Positions 29,902-38,364 of a stretch of DNA of 64,000 bases are shown here, piece by piece. This DNA comes from 2-02-FULL-47-50 sp964479045. GTDB taxonomy: Bacteria > Pseudomonadota > Gammaproteobacteria > Eutrophobiales > Eutrophobiaceae. A program made the position numbers and the translations under genes. Position 1 is the first letter of the stretch. Each line of letters begins with the position of its first letter. Under the pieces are notes generated by a model. The model was not told where the DNA came from, made no database searches, and worked only from the letters and a program-made list of their open reading frames with translations. The stretch spans positions 38,137-102,136 of the forward strand of contig CAYZJI010000007.1 in NCBI GenBank assembly GCA_964479045.1. The letters are read 5' to 3'.

Positions 29902-30861
29902 ATGAATAAAATACAACTCGAAACGTCACTGCTGAAAACCATTCCGATATTCAGATCCCTGTCTGAAGATCTTCTTCAGGCCATACTGAAAGCCCCGGAA
30001 AACGGTATAGAGGAGTATGCGCACAAACATCTGATTATCCGTGAATCGGAAATCGGTGATTGTATGTACGTTATTCTGGAAGGTTCGGTGGAAGTCCTGA
30101 TCCGGGCTGAATCCAGCAATCGTGAGATTTCCATAGCCACCCTGCGTCCAGGTGATTTCTTCGGTGAACGTTCATTAATGCCGGGTAGCACTGGCCGGCG
30201 CAATGCCACAATCAAGGCCGTGTACGACACCAAGGTATTTCGTATCGACAAGAAATATGTTCTGCTGAGTATCAAACGTGATGACTTCCAACTGGACGAA
30301 GACGAAGAAGTCACGGTCATCAAAAACCCGGTACCCGCCAAGGCTCCTGCACAACCTGCTCCACAGGCCGCAGCCACGCCTGCACCCAAGCCTGTCGTGA
30401 TCCCGCCGAAACCGGTTTTCCCGCCAGATGAAGTCCGCGATGCTCTTATGAAAATCCGGCTGTTCAAGAGCCTGAATCGTGATGAGTTACTCAGCATTCA
30501 TGAATGGACGGATGTCATCAAGGCCGGCCCGGGGGATTTTGTATTGAAAGAATCTCAACCCGGCGATGCCATGTATGTCATTCTGGATGGAACCGTGGAA
30601 ATATTTACGCTTGATGATGATGGGAAAGTGGTTCCACTGGCGACTCTCAAGACTGGTGATTATTTCGGTGAACAGGCCCTGATGCCGGACAGCAAGGGCC
30701 GGCGTAGTGCCTTTGCCCGTTCCGACAATGAATCACGTCTCATCAAAATCCCCAGAGAATATTTCCGTCTGGTATTGAACCGTGACAGCGATCTTGCCAA
30801 AGATCTTAAAAAGAAACATGAGGAGCAGAAGCAGAAAATCAAGGATGCAAGACAGACGTGA
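29902..30861 (+). CDS. Protein with two cyclic-nucleotide-binding domains
   Basis: A 319-residue protein with two CRP-type beta-barrel domains (about 15-130 and 175-300) joined by a Pro/Ala-rich linker of about 35 residues. Each has a phosphate-binding cassette: FGERSLMPGSTGRRNA and FGEQALMPDSKGRRSA, with the FGE and Arg that contact cyclic nucleotides. There is no HTH, kinase or other output domain, only a charged C-terminal helix. It lies 124 bp after the flavoprotein on the same strand and may regulate or accompany it. Its TGA stop is part of the first heptamer of the following repeat array. Confidence 0.85.
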   Translation: MNKIQLETSLLKTIPIFRSLSEDLLQAILKAPENGIEEYAHKHLIIRESEIGDCMYVILEGSVEVLIRAESSNREISIATLRPGDFFGERSLMPGSTGRRNATIKAVYDTKVFRIDKKYVLLSIKRDDFQLDEDEEVTVIKNPVPAKAPAQPAPQAAATPAPKPVVIPPKPVFPPDEVRDALMKIRLFKSLNRDELLSIHEWTDVIKAGPGDFVLKESQPGDAMYVILDGTVEIFTLDDDGKVVPLATLKTGDYFGEQALMPDSKGRRSAFARSDNESRLIKIPREYFRLVLNRDSDLAKDLKKKHEEQKQKIKDARQT

Positions 30862-31074
30862 TTAGTGATTAGTGATTAGTGATTAGTGATTAGTGATTAG
30901 TGATTAGTGATTNNNNNNNNNNNNNNNNNNNNNNNNNNNNNNNNNNNNNNNNNNNNNNNNNNNNNNNNNNNNNNNNNNNNNNNNNNNNNNNNNNNNNNNN
31001 NNNNNNNNNNNNGATTAGTGATTAGTGATTAGTGATTAGTGATTAGTGATTAGTGATTAGTGATTAGTGATTAG
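30858..31074. repeat. GTGATTA heptamer tandem array, interrupted by gap
   Basis: At least seven uninterrupted copies of GTGATTA lie before the N run and about nine after it, all in the same direction. The true copy number is unknown because the gap falls inside the array. The array begins within the stop codon of the preceding gene. The rest of the 275-bp spacer up to yadG holds no gene. Confidence 0.95.
30913..31012. other. Assembly gap (100 N)
   Basis: Exactly 100 N, the conventional placeholder for a gap of unknown size. It lies inside the heptamer array, so the assembly most likely broke on the repeat. Confidence 0.98.
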
Positions 31075-31136
31075 AAAATTATAGTTGCTTTCTGTACTTG
31101 CTCAACCTGCAGTTCGAAAAATATAAATATTACGCT

Positions 31137-32060
31137 GTGCACGCCCTACGGATTGAAAATCTCAGCAAGACTTACGCGAATGGCAAACAGGCGCTGAAGG
31201 GCATTGACCTCGAAGTAACACAAGGCGATTTCTTCGCCTTGCTGGGCCCCAACGGCGCAGGTAAATCCACTACCATCGGCATCATTACCTCGCTCGTCAA
31301 CAAAACTTCCGGCAAGGTTTTTGTATACGACCATGATCTGGATACTCACATCATTGAGGCCAAGTCCCTGATAGGCATCGTGCCGCAGGAAATCAATTTC
31401 TCCCAGTTTGAACCTTCACTGGAAATCGTCCTGAACCAGGCCGGGTTTTATGGCATCCCCAGAAAGCAGGCGCATGTTCGTGCAGAAAAATACCTGACCC
31501 AGCTTGGGCTATGGGAAAAACGCAACGATCCTTCGCGCACGCTTTCCGGCGGGCTCAAACGCCGTCTGATGATTGCGCGGGCACTTATGCATGAGCCTAA
31601 ATTGCTGATCCTTGATGAACCCACCGCGGGTGTGGACGTGGAACTGCGCCGATCCATGTGGGAGTTCCTGACGGAAATCAACCGGCTAGGCACGACGATT
31701 GTGCTGACCACACATTATCTGGAAGAAGCGGAAAAACTATGTAAGAACATCGCGATTATTGATCAGGGCAAGATCATCGAAAATACCACCATGAAATCCC
31801 TGCTCGGCAAGCTGAACAGTGAGACATTTATTTTTGATCTGACACAACCCATCGCCATGCTCCCGGAAACCAGCGTCTACAAACTGCACAAAGCTGATGA
31901 CACCACGCTCGAAGCCGAGATCAATAACGGCCAGGATCTGAACAGCCTGTTTGATCTGTTTGCGCGCAATAACATCCGTGTGAAAAGCATGCGCAACAAA
32001 TCCAACCGGCTGGAAGAACTGTTTGTGCGCCTGCTGGACAAAAACAACCACCGTCACTGA
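31137..32060 (+). CDS. yadG: ABC-2 type transporter ATP-binding protein (YadG-like)
   Basis: A 307-residue ABC ATPase. Walker A GPNGAGKST (about residue 40), the signature LSGGLKRR (about 140), Walker B LLILDEPTAGVD (about 160) and the switch His in TTHYLEEA are all present. The C-terminal NRLEELFVRLL end is as in E. coli YadG (308 residues). A GTG start at 31137 gives that length; an upstream TTG at 31098 would add 13 residues and cannot be excluded. No strong ribosome site is seen for either. The permease gene follows 6 bp later. The substrate is not established. Confidence 0.93.
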   Translation: MHALRIENLSKTYANGKQALKGIDLEVTQGDFFALLGPNGAGKSTTIGIITSLVNKTSGKVFVYDHDLDTHIIEAKSLIGIVPQEINFSQFEPSLEIVLNQAGFYGIPRKQAHVRAEKYLTQLGLWEKRNDPSRTLSGGLKRRLMIARALMHEPKLLILDEPTAGVDVELRRSMWEFLTEINRLGTTIVLTTHYLEEAEKLCKNIAIIDQGKIIENTTMKSLLGKLNSETFIFDLTQPIAMLPETSVYKLHKADDTTLEAEINNGQDLNSLFDLFARNNIRVKSMRNKSNRLEELFVRLLDKNNHRH

Positions 32061-32066
32061 GCATGT

Positions 32067-32840
32067 ATGCACCGTAATCTCTATCTGGTTGCCTTCAATA
32101 CCATCGTCATCAAGGAAGTGAGCCGCTTCACGCGCATCTGGGTGCAGACCATCCTGCCGCCAGCCATCAGCATGGCCTTGTATTTCCTGATTTTCGGCAA
32201 CCTCATCGGCCCGCGCATTGGCACCATGGCCGGCTTCAGTTATGTGGAATACATCGCGCCGGGATTGATCATGATGTCGATCATCAACAACAGTTATGCC
32301 AATGTGGTGTCGTCCTTCTTCGGCGCCAAGTTCCAGCGGCACATCGAGGAAATGCTGGTAGCCCCGATACCGGACATTGTCATCCTGTGTGGTTATATCG
32401 CGGGCGGCCTGGCGCGTGGTGCAGCAGTGGGTGTGGTGGTGGTGTTAGTAGCCATGTTTTTCACGCACCTCAGTATCCATCATGCCGGCGTAGTAGTCGC
32501 CGTTGTGTTGCTCACTTCGATCCTGTTTTCACTGGGCGGATTCATCAATGGTGCATTTGCGAAAAAATTCGACGATATTTCCATTATCCCGACCTTCATC
32601 CTGACGCCACTGATTTATCTCGGTGGCGTGTTCTATTCCATCGATCTGCTGCCGGACTTCTGGCACACCGTATCGTTATTCAACCCAATCCTGTATATGG
32701 TTAATGCCTTCCGTTACGGCCTGCTCGGCGTATCCGATATTAACCTCACTGCAGCGTTCTCTATCATCATCCTGTTTAATATTGTTTTATTTGTCTTTAG
32801 CCTCTATTTAATGAAGATCGGCAAAGGCATCAAAAATTAA
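32067..32840 (+). CDS. yadH: ABC-2 type transporter permease (YadH-like)
   Basis: A 257-residue integral membrane protein with six transmembrane segments. Segments such as RIWVQTILPPAISMALYFLIF, FGAKFQRHIEEMLVAP and FDDISIIPTFILTPLIYLGG closely follow E. coli YadH. It forms the membrane channel for the ATPase encoded directly upstream. It converges with the dehydrogenase gene; the stops are about 20 bp apart. Confidence 0.94.
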   Translation: MHRNLYLVAFNTIVIKEVSRFTRIWVQTILPPAISMALYFLIFGNLIGPRIGTMAGFSYVEYIAPGLIMMSIINNSYANVVSSFFGAKFQRHIEEMLVAPIPDIVILCGYIAGGLARGAAVGVVVVLVAMFFTHLSIHHAGVVVAVVLLTSILFSLGGFINGAFAKKFDDISIIPTFILTPLIYLGGVFYSIDLLPDFWHTVSLFNPILYMVNAFRYGLLGVSDINLTAAFSIIILFNIVLFVFSLYLMKIGKGIKN

Positions 32841-32862
32841 ATTCAATCGATGCGAATCCTTG

Positions 32863-33885
32863 CTATTTTTTGAGTTTGCTTTTCATCCTTTCTATCACTT
32901 CTTTGGTAAATTCCCGTGTTCCCAGTTTGCCGCCGATGTCGGCGGTGGCGATGCCTTCCGCCACACAACTGAGCATGGCCATGCGCAGTTCATGACCAAG
33001 ATCATAGCGATCAATGTGATCGAGCAGCATCCCGAATGCGAGCATGATGGCCATGGGATTGCATTTGTTCTGCCCGGCAATATCGGGTGCCGTACCGCCG
33101 GACGGATCGAACATGGCGATGTCCACGGTATCGTCATCGTTGAAACCAAAATTGCCGCTGGCGCCGGTGCCAATGCTCCCGATGAGGCCACTGGCCATGT
33201 CGGAGAGAAAATCACCGTATTCATTCAGCACCAGCACCACCTGATACTTTTCCGGCTTGAGGATAATCTTGGCGAGCAAGGCATCGAACAACTCCACGTT
33301 ATGTTCAATCTCCGGATAGCTCTTGTGCACTTCCTTGACGATGGACTCAAACAGTCCATCGGTCGCTTTCTGGATGGTGTGCTTGGACGATGAGGTGACG
33401 GTCAGTTTTTTCTTGCGGGCGAATTCGAAGGCATAACGCGCGGCATGGCGACACGGATCACGCTCCACAATACGAATGGATATGGCCGCATCCTTGCCGA
33501 TCATGCGGCCCGGATCGTCATAGGTTCCGCCGGTGGCGATACGGACTATATAGAGGAACACATCTTCCGTGAAATGGGATTTGATGCCCTTGATGGAAAT
33601 CACCGGCCTGAGGATCACACTGAAATTACAGCGCCGGCGGATCAGCGCATTGGGACTCGCAGTGTGGGTGATGGTCGGGTACTTGATCGCAAGCTTGGTT
33701 TCATGCATGGAATCAAACAGCTTTTCAAAAAGACTTCGATCCCCTTTCTCACGATTTTCCAGCGACAGATCAAACGGAATGAAATTGAAGTCCAGCGGCA
33801 TGGCATCGGCCACGGCATACACAGATTCACGTAATTCAGGACCGATGCCGTCGCCCAGTAATTCAGTGATATTGATTTTTGCCAT
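32863..33885 (-). CDS. Isocitrate/isopropylmalate dehydrogenase family protein, divergent
   Basis: A 340-residue member of the beta-decarboxylating dehydrogenase family. LLGDGIGPE (residue 9), the metal-binding NEYGDFLSDMAS (about 225) and the nucleotide-site stretch NPMAIMLAFGMLLDH (about 280) are clear. The substrate loop usually written S-x-N-x-x-L-R-K is here SPNALIRRRCNFSVILRP, and the catalytic lysine region reads SSSKHTIQKATDG, unlike standard isocitrate or isopropylmalate enzymes. The substrate is therefore left open. GAGGAG lies 7 nt before the ATG. Confidence 0.82.
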   Translation of the reverse strand: MAKINITELLGDGIGPELRESVYAVADAMPLDFNFIPFDLSLENREKGDRSLFEKLFDSMHETKLAIKYPTITHTASPNALIRRRCNFSVILRPVISIKGIKSHFTEDVFLYIVRIATGGTYDDPGRMIGKDAAISIRIVERDPCRHAARYAFEFARKKKLTVTSSSKHTIQKATDGLFESIVKEVHKSYPEIEHNVELFDALLAKIILKPEKYQVVLVLNEYGDFLSDMASGLIGSIGTGASGNFGFNDDDTVDIAMFDPSGGTAPDIAGQNKCNPMAIMLAFGMLLDHIDRYDLGHELRMAMLSCVAEGIATADIGGKLGTREFTKEVIERMKSKLKK

Positions 33886-33926
33886 GACGGTTCTCCTCAA
33901 AAAAGTTGGTTCAATACTGCAAATAC

Positions 33927-33982
33927 TGTCATTTCGAGTGTAGCGAGAAATTTTTAGATTTCTCCCTGCGGTCGAAATGACA
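33927..33982. repeat. 56-bp palindromic intergenic repeat
   Basis: TGTCATTTCGA at one end and its exact complement TCGAAATGACA at the other, with an inner AGAAAT...ATTTCT pair. The whole unit folds into one long hairpin. Very similar palindromes occur between genes in many unrelated bacteria. Confidence 0.85.
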
Positions 33983-34004
33983 ACATAAATTATTCAGGAG
34001 TTGT

Positions 34005-34376
34005 TTAATACCTTTTTTGCTCATCTCCTTTATAGATACATCCGGTCGTGCAGGTTTCCCTGACGTGTATGGAAGACAGTTGCGGCAAGCCCGGTTTGAG
34101 TCTGTTCCACACCCAGATCGCCAGATTTTCGCTGGTCGGGTTTTCCAGGCCGGGAATTTCGTTCAGATAATGGTGATCGAGTTGTTCAAACACCGGTTTG
34201 ATATGCTGACTGATATCAGCGAAATCCATCACCCAGCCGAGTTTCGTATCCACCGGCCCGTTGACATGCACTTCGATCTGAAACGAATGACCGTGCAAAC
34301 GGCGGCACTTGTGTCCTTCAGGGACATTCGGCAAATGATGTGCAGCCTCGACGGTGAATACCTTGTATAAGTCCAT
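34005..34376 (-). CDS. queD: 6-carboxy-5,6,7,8-tetrahydropterin synthase
   Basis: A 123-residue zinc enzyme that makes the pterin intermediate of the queuosine (7-deazaguanine) pathway. Zinc histidines are in AAHHLP (about residue 12) and LHGHSF (about 27-29), the catalytic cysteine in GHKCRRLHG (about 24), and the LDHHYLNEI and PTSENLA segments follow. The ending [13 protein letters not shown] is typical of the bacterial QueD branch. The gene stands alone; the product would serve tRNA modification. Confidence 0.94.
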   Translation of the reverse strand: MDLYKVFTVEAAHHLPNVPEGHKCRRLHGHSFQIEVHVNGPVDTKLGWVMDFADISQHIKPVFEQLDHHYLNEIPGLENPTSENLAIWVWNRLKPGLPQLSSIHVRETCTTGCIYKGDEQKRY

Positions 34377-34467
34377 CTTGAAGGTACGTGCCTTTGTTAT
34401 TGGTCTAACCCCGAAATCAGGTCAACCTAGCATAGCACTGAAGCAGCGCTGGTGAATATGCCCGGAT

Positions 34468-35304
34468 CTAGACAGGATTCCTTTTGAATTGCTGGTAGAT
34501 GGCATCCGCCCGATGCCAGACCGGGCCGGGCTTGCCGGTACCTACCGGTTGCCCATCGAGCTTAGTGACCGGCACGATTTCCCAGGTGGAACTGGTAATC
34601 CAGATTTCATCGGCGGTGAGCAGATCCTGTTTCAGTACGGTTGCCTCTGCGCAGGGGATGCCTTCCTTGCGCAACAACTCCATCACCAGATCGCGGGTAA
34701 TCCCGGGCAGAATCTGGTTGCCTTTTGGGGGCGTTGTGACCTTGCCATTCTTGACAATAAAAACATTACTGGCGGCGCCTTCAGTCACTTCCTCGCCTTT
34801 ATACAAAATCGCTTCCACCGCACCGACCAGCACGGCCTGATGGCGCAGCAAGACACTGGGTAACAGGGTAATGGCCTTGATATGACAATTCACCCAGCGG
34901 ATGTCTTCAGCAGTAATCGCAGCGATACCCTCGGTGAGTTTGCGTTGCGGGAGTGCCTTGCTCATGGCAAATACGGTCTGTTCTTTTGCCAGATGAATGG
35001 AATGATCACGCTCGGACACACCACGGGTAATCTGCAGATACAGCGATTGGTCAGCTGCAGGATTGTCCGCCACCAGTTTGTTCAGCACCTCTGCCCACTG
35101 CTGATGCGTGAGCGGATTTTTCATATGCAGCGCTTCAAGACTCATATCAAGCCGCCGCAGGTGTTCATCAAAACGAAAAATCCGGCGTTGATACACCAGA
35201 AACACTTCATACACGCCATCACCAAAGGTGAAACCGCGATCCAGTACCGGGATTTTTGCCTCTTCCAGAGGCATGTATTGTCCATTCAGGTAAACCGTAC
35301 CCAT
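34468..35304 (-). CDS. dat: D-amino acid aminotransferase
   Basis: A 278-residue class IV PLP aminotransferase that interconverts D-alanine and D-glutamate. Features are LDRGFTFGDGVYEV (about residue 21), the PLP-binding lysine in CHIKAITLLPSVL (about 142), EGAASNVFIV (about 175) and LPGITRDLVMELL (about 200). The gene lies 2 bp after dacA/dacC, next to the peptidoglycan genes, which fits a role in D-amino acid supply. A branched-chain aminotransferase is the main alternative, but length and context favour Dat. Confidence 0.88.
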   Translation of the reverse strand: MGTVYLNGQYMPLEEAKIPVLDRGFTFGDGVYEVFLVYQRRIFRFDEHLRRLDMSLEALHMKNPLTHQQWAEVLNKLVADNPAADQSLYLQITRGVSERDHSIHLAKEQTVFAMSKALPQRKLTEGIAAITAEDIRWVNCHIKAITLLPSVLLRHQAVLVGAVEAILYKGEEVTEGAASNVFIVKNGKVTTPPKGNQILPGITRDLVMELLRKEGIPCAEATVLKQDLLTADEIWITSSTWEIVPVTKLDGQPVGTGKPGPVWHRADAIYQQFKRNPV

Positions 35305-35306
35305 AT

Positions 35307-36446
35307 TTATTCCAACATGAGTTTTACGTCATCCTTCAACCGTTTGAAAAAACCGGCCTCCGGAATGTCCTGCTTGGCGTACAAAGTCTGCACTGCGACT
35401 TCCTTGTCTGCGAGCATGAATTTCACCTTGCCGAGCTCAGCACCGGTGGTGACTGGCGCCATGATCCGTTCCGGCAATTCAAACACGGGCTGGATCTGAT
35501 CAAATTGACCACGGTTGATGGTGAGATACAAATCCTTCGCCAGCCCCAGATTGACCTGTTCGGCTGTGCCCTTCCAGACTTTCGTTTGTATCAGGACATC
35601 GTCCTTGCCGTGGACTTTGCGCGTTTCAAAGAAACGGAATCCGTAATTCAGTAATGACTGCGTAGCAGTGGTGCGTGCCTTTTCACTTTCTGTGCCCATC
35701 ACCACTGTAATCAGGCGCATACCTTCACGCAAGGCGGAAGCCACGAGACAAAATCCGGCTTCTTCGGTATGTCCGGTTTTTATACCGTCCACACTGTTAT
35801 CAAGCCACAACAGCCGGTTGCGGTTCTGTTGTTTAATACCGTTGAAGGTAAATTCCTTATGCGAATGGATTTCATACACGTCCGGATAATCCCGGATCAG
35901 GGCGGCCGCGAGGATCGCCAAATCATGCGCTGTGGTGTAATGCTCCGGATCCGGCAAACCGGAGGCATTCATGAAATGCGTGTTCTTCATGCCGAGACGT
36001 GTCGCATGCTGGTTCATCAGTCCGGCAAATACGGTTTCATCGCCGGATATAAACTCGGCCAGTGCCACACTGGCATCATTACCGGACTGAATAATGATGC
36101 CATCCAGCAGTTCCCGCACCGTAACTTCCTTGTTGACCTCAATGAACATGCGTGAACCGGTCATGCGCCAGGCTTTCTCACTGACCATGACCTTGTCATC
36201 GAATGTAATATGACCTTCGGCCAATTCACTGGCTGCCACATAGACCGTCATGATCTTGGTGAGGCTCGCGGGCGGTAATCTCTGGTCTGTATTCTCCGAA
36301 GCGAGGATCTGCCCGCTGTCATAATCCATCATCAGATAACTCGATGCGGCTATCGCGGGCGCTGATGGTGCAACCGGAGCACCGGCATGCAGTGCTGTGG
36401 ATATCATGAATTGCAATATCAATAAAATAAAAAAACGAGTGCTCAT
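35307..36446 (-). CDS. dacA: D-alanyl-D-alanine carboxypeptidase (PBP5/6 type)
   Basis: A 379-residue periplasmic penicillin-binding protein that removes the terminal D-Ala from peptidoglycan stem peptides. After the signal peptide (about residues 1-22) come the three active-site motifs: SLTK (about 61), SGN (about 120) and KTG (about 223). A beta-rich second domain and a C-terminal amphipathic helix (FFKRLKDDVKLMLE) anchor it to the membrane. It could equally be called dacC; paralogues cannot be separated here. It lies between rlpA and dat. Confidence 0.95.
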   Translation of the reverse strand: MSTRFFILLILQFMISTALHAGAPVAPSAPAIAASSYLMMDYDSGQILASENTDQRLPPASLTKIMTVYVAASELAEGHITFDDKVMVSEKAWRMTGSRMFIEVNKEVTVRELLDGIIIQSGNDASVALAEFISGDETVFAGLMNQHATRLGMKNTHFMNASGLPDPEHYTTAHDLAILAAALIRDYPDVYEIHSHKEFTFNGIKQQNRNRLLWLDNSVDGIKTGHTEEAGFCLVASALREGMRLITVVMGTESEKARTTATQSLLNYGFRFFETRKVHGKDDVLIQTKVWKGTAEQVNLGLAKDLYLTINRGQFDQIQPVFELPERIMAPVTTGAELGKVKFMLADKEVAVQTLYAKQDIPEAGFFKRLKDDVKLMLE

Positions 36447-36508
36447 GGTGTCTGGATTTTACCTTGGGTGAATTTTACCGGACTGATCACTTCCGGTGGT
36501 GAAATTTA

Positions 36509-37354
36509 TCAATCTGTAACGATACGGTGTTCCTGTATACCGATCTGTTCAAGCTGTGCCACGATCTCATCGGAACGCTCAACGCTGGTCAACGGGCCGA
36601 TGCGGACCCGATAGAGTGTCCTGCCATCCACATTGACTGAACTGATTTTGACGAGTTCATTGTAGGTATCGGTCAGGCGCATCAATATGTTCTCCGCATT
36701 GTAGGGATCAGAATATGCGCCCACCTGTATGTAAAAATCGGTGACGGCAGTTGCCGGTTTTTCCAGCGCAACAGTGCGTACTTCCGCAGGCCCTTCCTCA
36801 GCCATGGCCTCCTGCCTGCTGGCGCCTTGCCCCGGTTCAAGTGCACGCACCTGCACCAGACCGGTACCTTTACCCACGATATCAAGCCTGGTTGCTGCGG
36901 TATAGGACAAATCAATCACCCGGTTATCGTGGAACGGTCCGCGATCATTGACCTTCACAACCACGCGCCGGCCGTTTTCCAGATTGGTCACTTCCACATA
37001 TGTCGGCAATGGCAGCGTTTTGTGGGCGGCCGTCATGGCATACATATTATAGGTTTCACCACTGGAGGTGCGTTTGCCGTGAAACTTGGTGCCATACCAG
37101 GACGCGATTCCGCGCTCCACAAAACCCTTACTGCTGTCCAGCACATAATAACGCTTGCCGAATACCACATAGGATGGCGGGTTGCCGTATTTACTGCGCG
37201 GCTCGGCCTTTGGCACTGCATCGGGTACAGAGCCGATATCGCCGGGCTGGGTCATCGGCGCACTGTCGCGGTCCGACATAAAACTGCACCCGGACATCAA
37301 TACCAGTCCGATCATGAATATCAGGAATGCAGTACAGCGTATATTAAATATCAT
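36509..37354 (-). CDS. rlpA: Septal ring lytic transglycosylase RlpA
   Basis: A 281-residue lipoprotein: signal with lipobox LMSGC (about residue 23), then a double-psi beta-barrel domain (about 75-165) with GIASWYG, the YNMYAMTAAHKTLPLP strand and the catalytic Asp in VKVNDRGPF. A C-terminal SPOR domain (about 205-281) binds denuded glycan. RlpA cleaves naked peptidoglycan strands at the septum. It follows mltB directly, as in many gammaproteobacteria. Confidence 0.94.
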   Translation of the reverse strand: MIFNIRCTAFLIFMIGLVLMSGCSFMSDRDSAPMTQPGDIGSVPDAVPKAEPRSKYGNPPSYVVFGKRYYVLDSSKGFVERGIASWYGTKFHGKRTSSGETYNMYAMTAAHKTLPLPTYVEVTNLENGRRVVVKVNDRGPFHDNRVIDLSYTAATRLDIVGKGTGLVQVRALEPGQGASRQEAMAEEGPAEVRTVALEKPATAVTDFYIQVGAYSDPYNAENILMRLTDTYNELVKISSVNVDGRTLYRVRIGPLTSVERSDEIVAQLEQIGIQEHRIVTD

Positions 37355-37360
37355 CAGCGG

Positions 37361-38356
37361 TTATCCAATACTGGCCGCGGGGCTTTGCATTAGTTTACGT
37401 ATTTCCTGCGCCAGCTGGAACACCGCCATCGCATACAGTCCGCTGTGATTATAACGGGTGATGACATAAAAATTATTGAGGCACAGCCATATTTCCTCAC
37501 CGGTTTCCGCCTGCAGACTGAGCACCTTCACATGCTCCTGTGGCGGGATCTCTTCCGAAAGATCGATATCATAGGTGTATAACTGATCTGCAGGAATAGC
37601 AGGCTTCAGATCCTTGTTCAACGCCACGAGATACTTGTCGCCGCGGGTGCTGGCGGGAATGGCTATCATGCCACCGGGTTTCCAGCCGTGCTCGCGGAAA
37701 TAATTCGCAACACTGCCAATGGCATCGGCCGGATCACTCCAGATATTAATGTGCCCATCCCCGTCAAAATCGACGGCATAGCTCCGGTAACTGCTGGGCA
37801 TAAACTGCGGTAAGCCCATGGCCCCGGCATAGGAACCCTTGAGTGATAACGGATCAACGTCCTGATCGCGGCTGAGCAGAAGGAAATGTTCCAGTTCCTT
37901 GCGGAAAAACTCGGCACGTTTGGGATAATGAAAAGCCAGCGTGGACAGCGCATCCATCACCCGGTCACTGCCGGTGTTGTCACCGAACTGGGTTTCGACA
38001 CCAATAATCGCCACGATAATTTCCGGCGGCACACCATATTCACTGGCCGCACGATTCAGCAATGCCTGATGTGTTTTCCAGAAATTGACACCCTTTTCAA
38101 TGCGCTGCGGCTGTATGAATATCGAGCGGTATTTATGCCATGGCAAGGCTTCTGCCGGCTTCGAGATGGCATTCAATACGCGCTCGGATTTTACCGTGTG
38201 ACTGAATATCTCCAGCAAAGCCGTCCGATCAAACTGATGGGTGGCTACCATATCGTCGACAAACCGTTCCACTTCGGTTTTGTCCAGCGGGCCTGCCAGC
38301 GAGACAGTGAAAATGAATAACGCCAGGAATGAACACAGAAACTGTTTTTTTATCAT
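37361..38356 (-). CDS. mltB: Membrane-bound lytic murein transglycosylase B
   Basis: A 331-residue lytic transglycosylase. The signal peptide (about 1-21) has no lipobox cysteine, so unlike E. coli MltB it is probably soluble periplasmic. The catalytic Glu lies in IIGVETQFGDNTG (about residue 118), followed by ALSTLAFHYPKRAEFF and GAMGLPQFMPSSYR. Length is close to the soluble family members. It lies 8 bp after rodA, in the elongation operon. Confidence 0.94.
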   Translation of the reverse strand: MIKKQFLCSFLALFIFTVSLAGPLDKTEVERFVDDMVATHQFDRTALLEIFSHTVKSERVLNAISKPAEALPWHKYRSIFIQPQRIEKGVNFWKTHQALLNRAASEYGVPPEIIVAIIGVETQFGDNTGSDRVMDALSTLAFHYPKRAEFFRKELEHFLLLSRDQDVDPLSLKGSYAGAMGLPQFMPSSYRSYAVDFDGDGHINIWSDPADAIGSVANYFREHGWKPGGMIAIPASTRGDKYLVALNKDLKPAIPADQLYTYDIDLSEEIPPQEHVKVLSLQAETGEEIWLCLNNFYVITRYNHSGLYAMAVFQLAQEIRKLMQSPAASIG

Positions 38357-38364
38357 GAGATTTT

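Noticed and set aside
30858..31074. CRISPR-like array
   Set aside because: The unit is only 7 bp with no spacers between copies; this is a simple tandem repeat.
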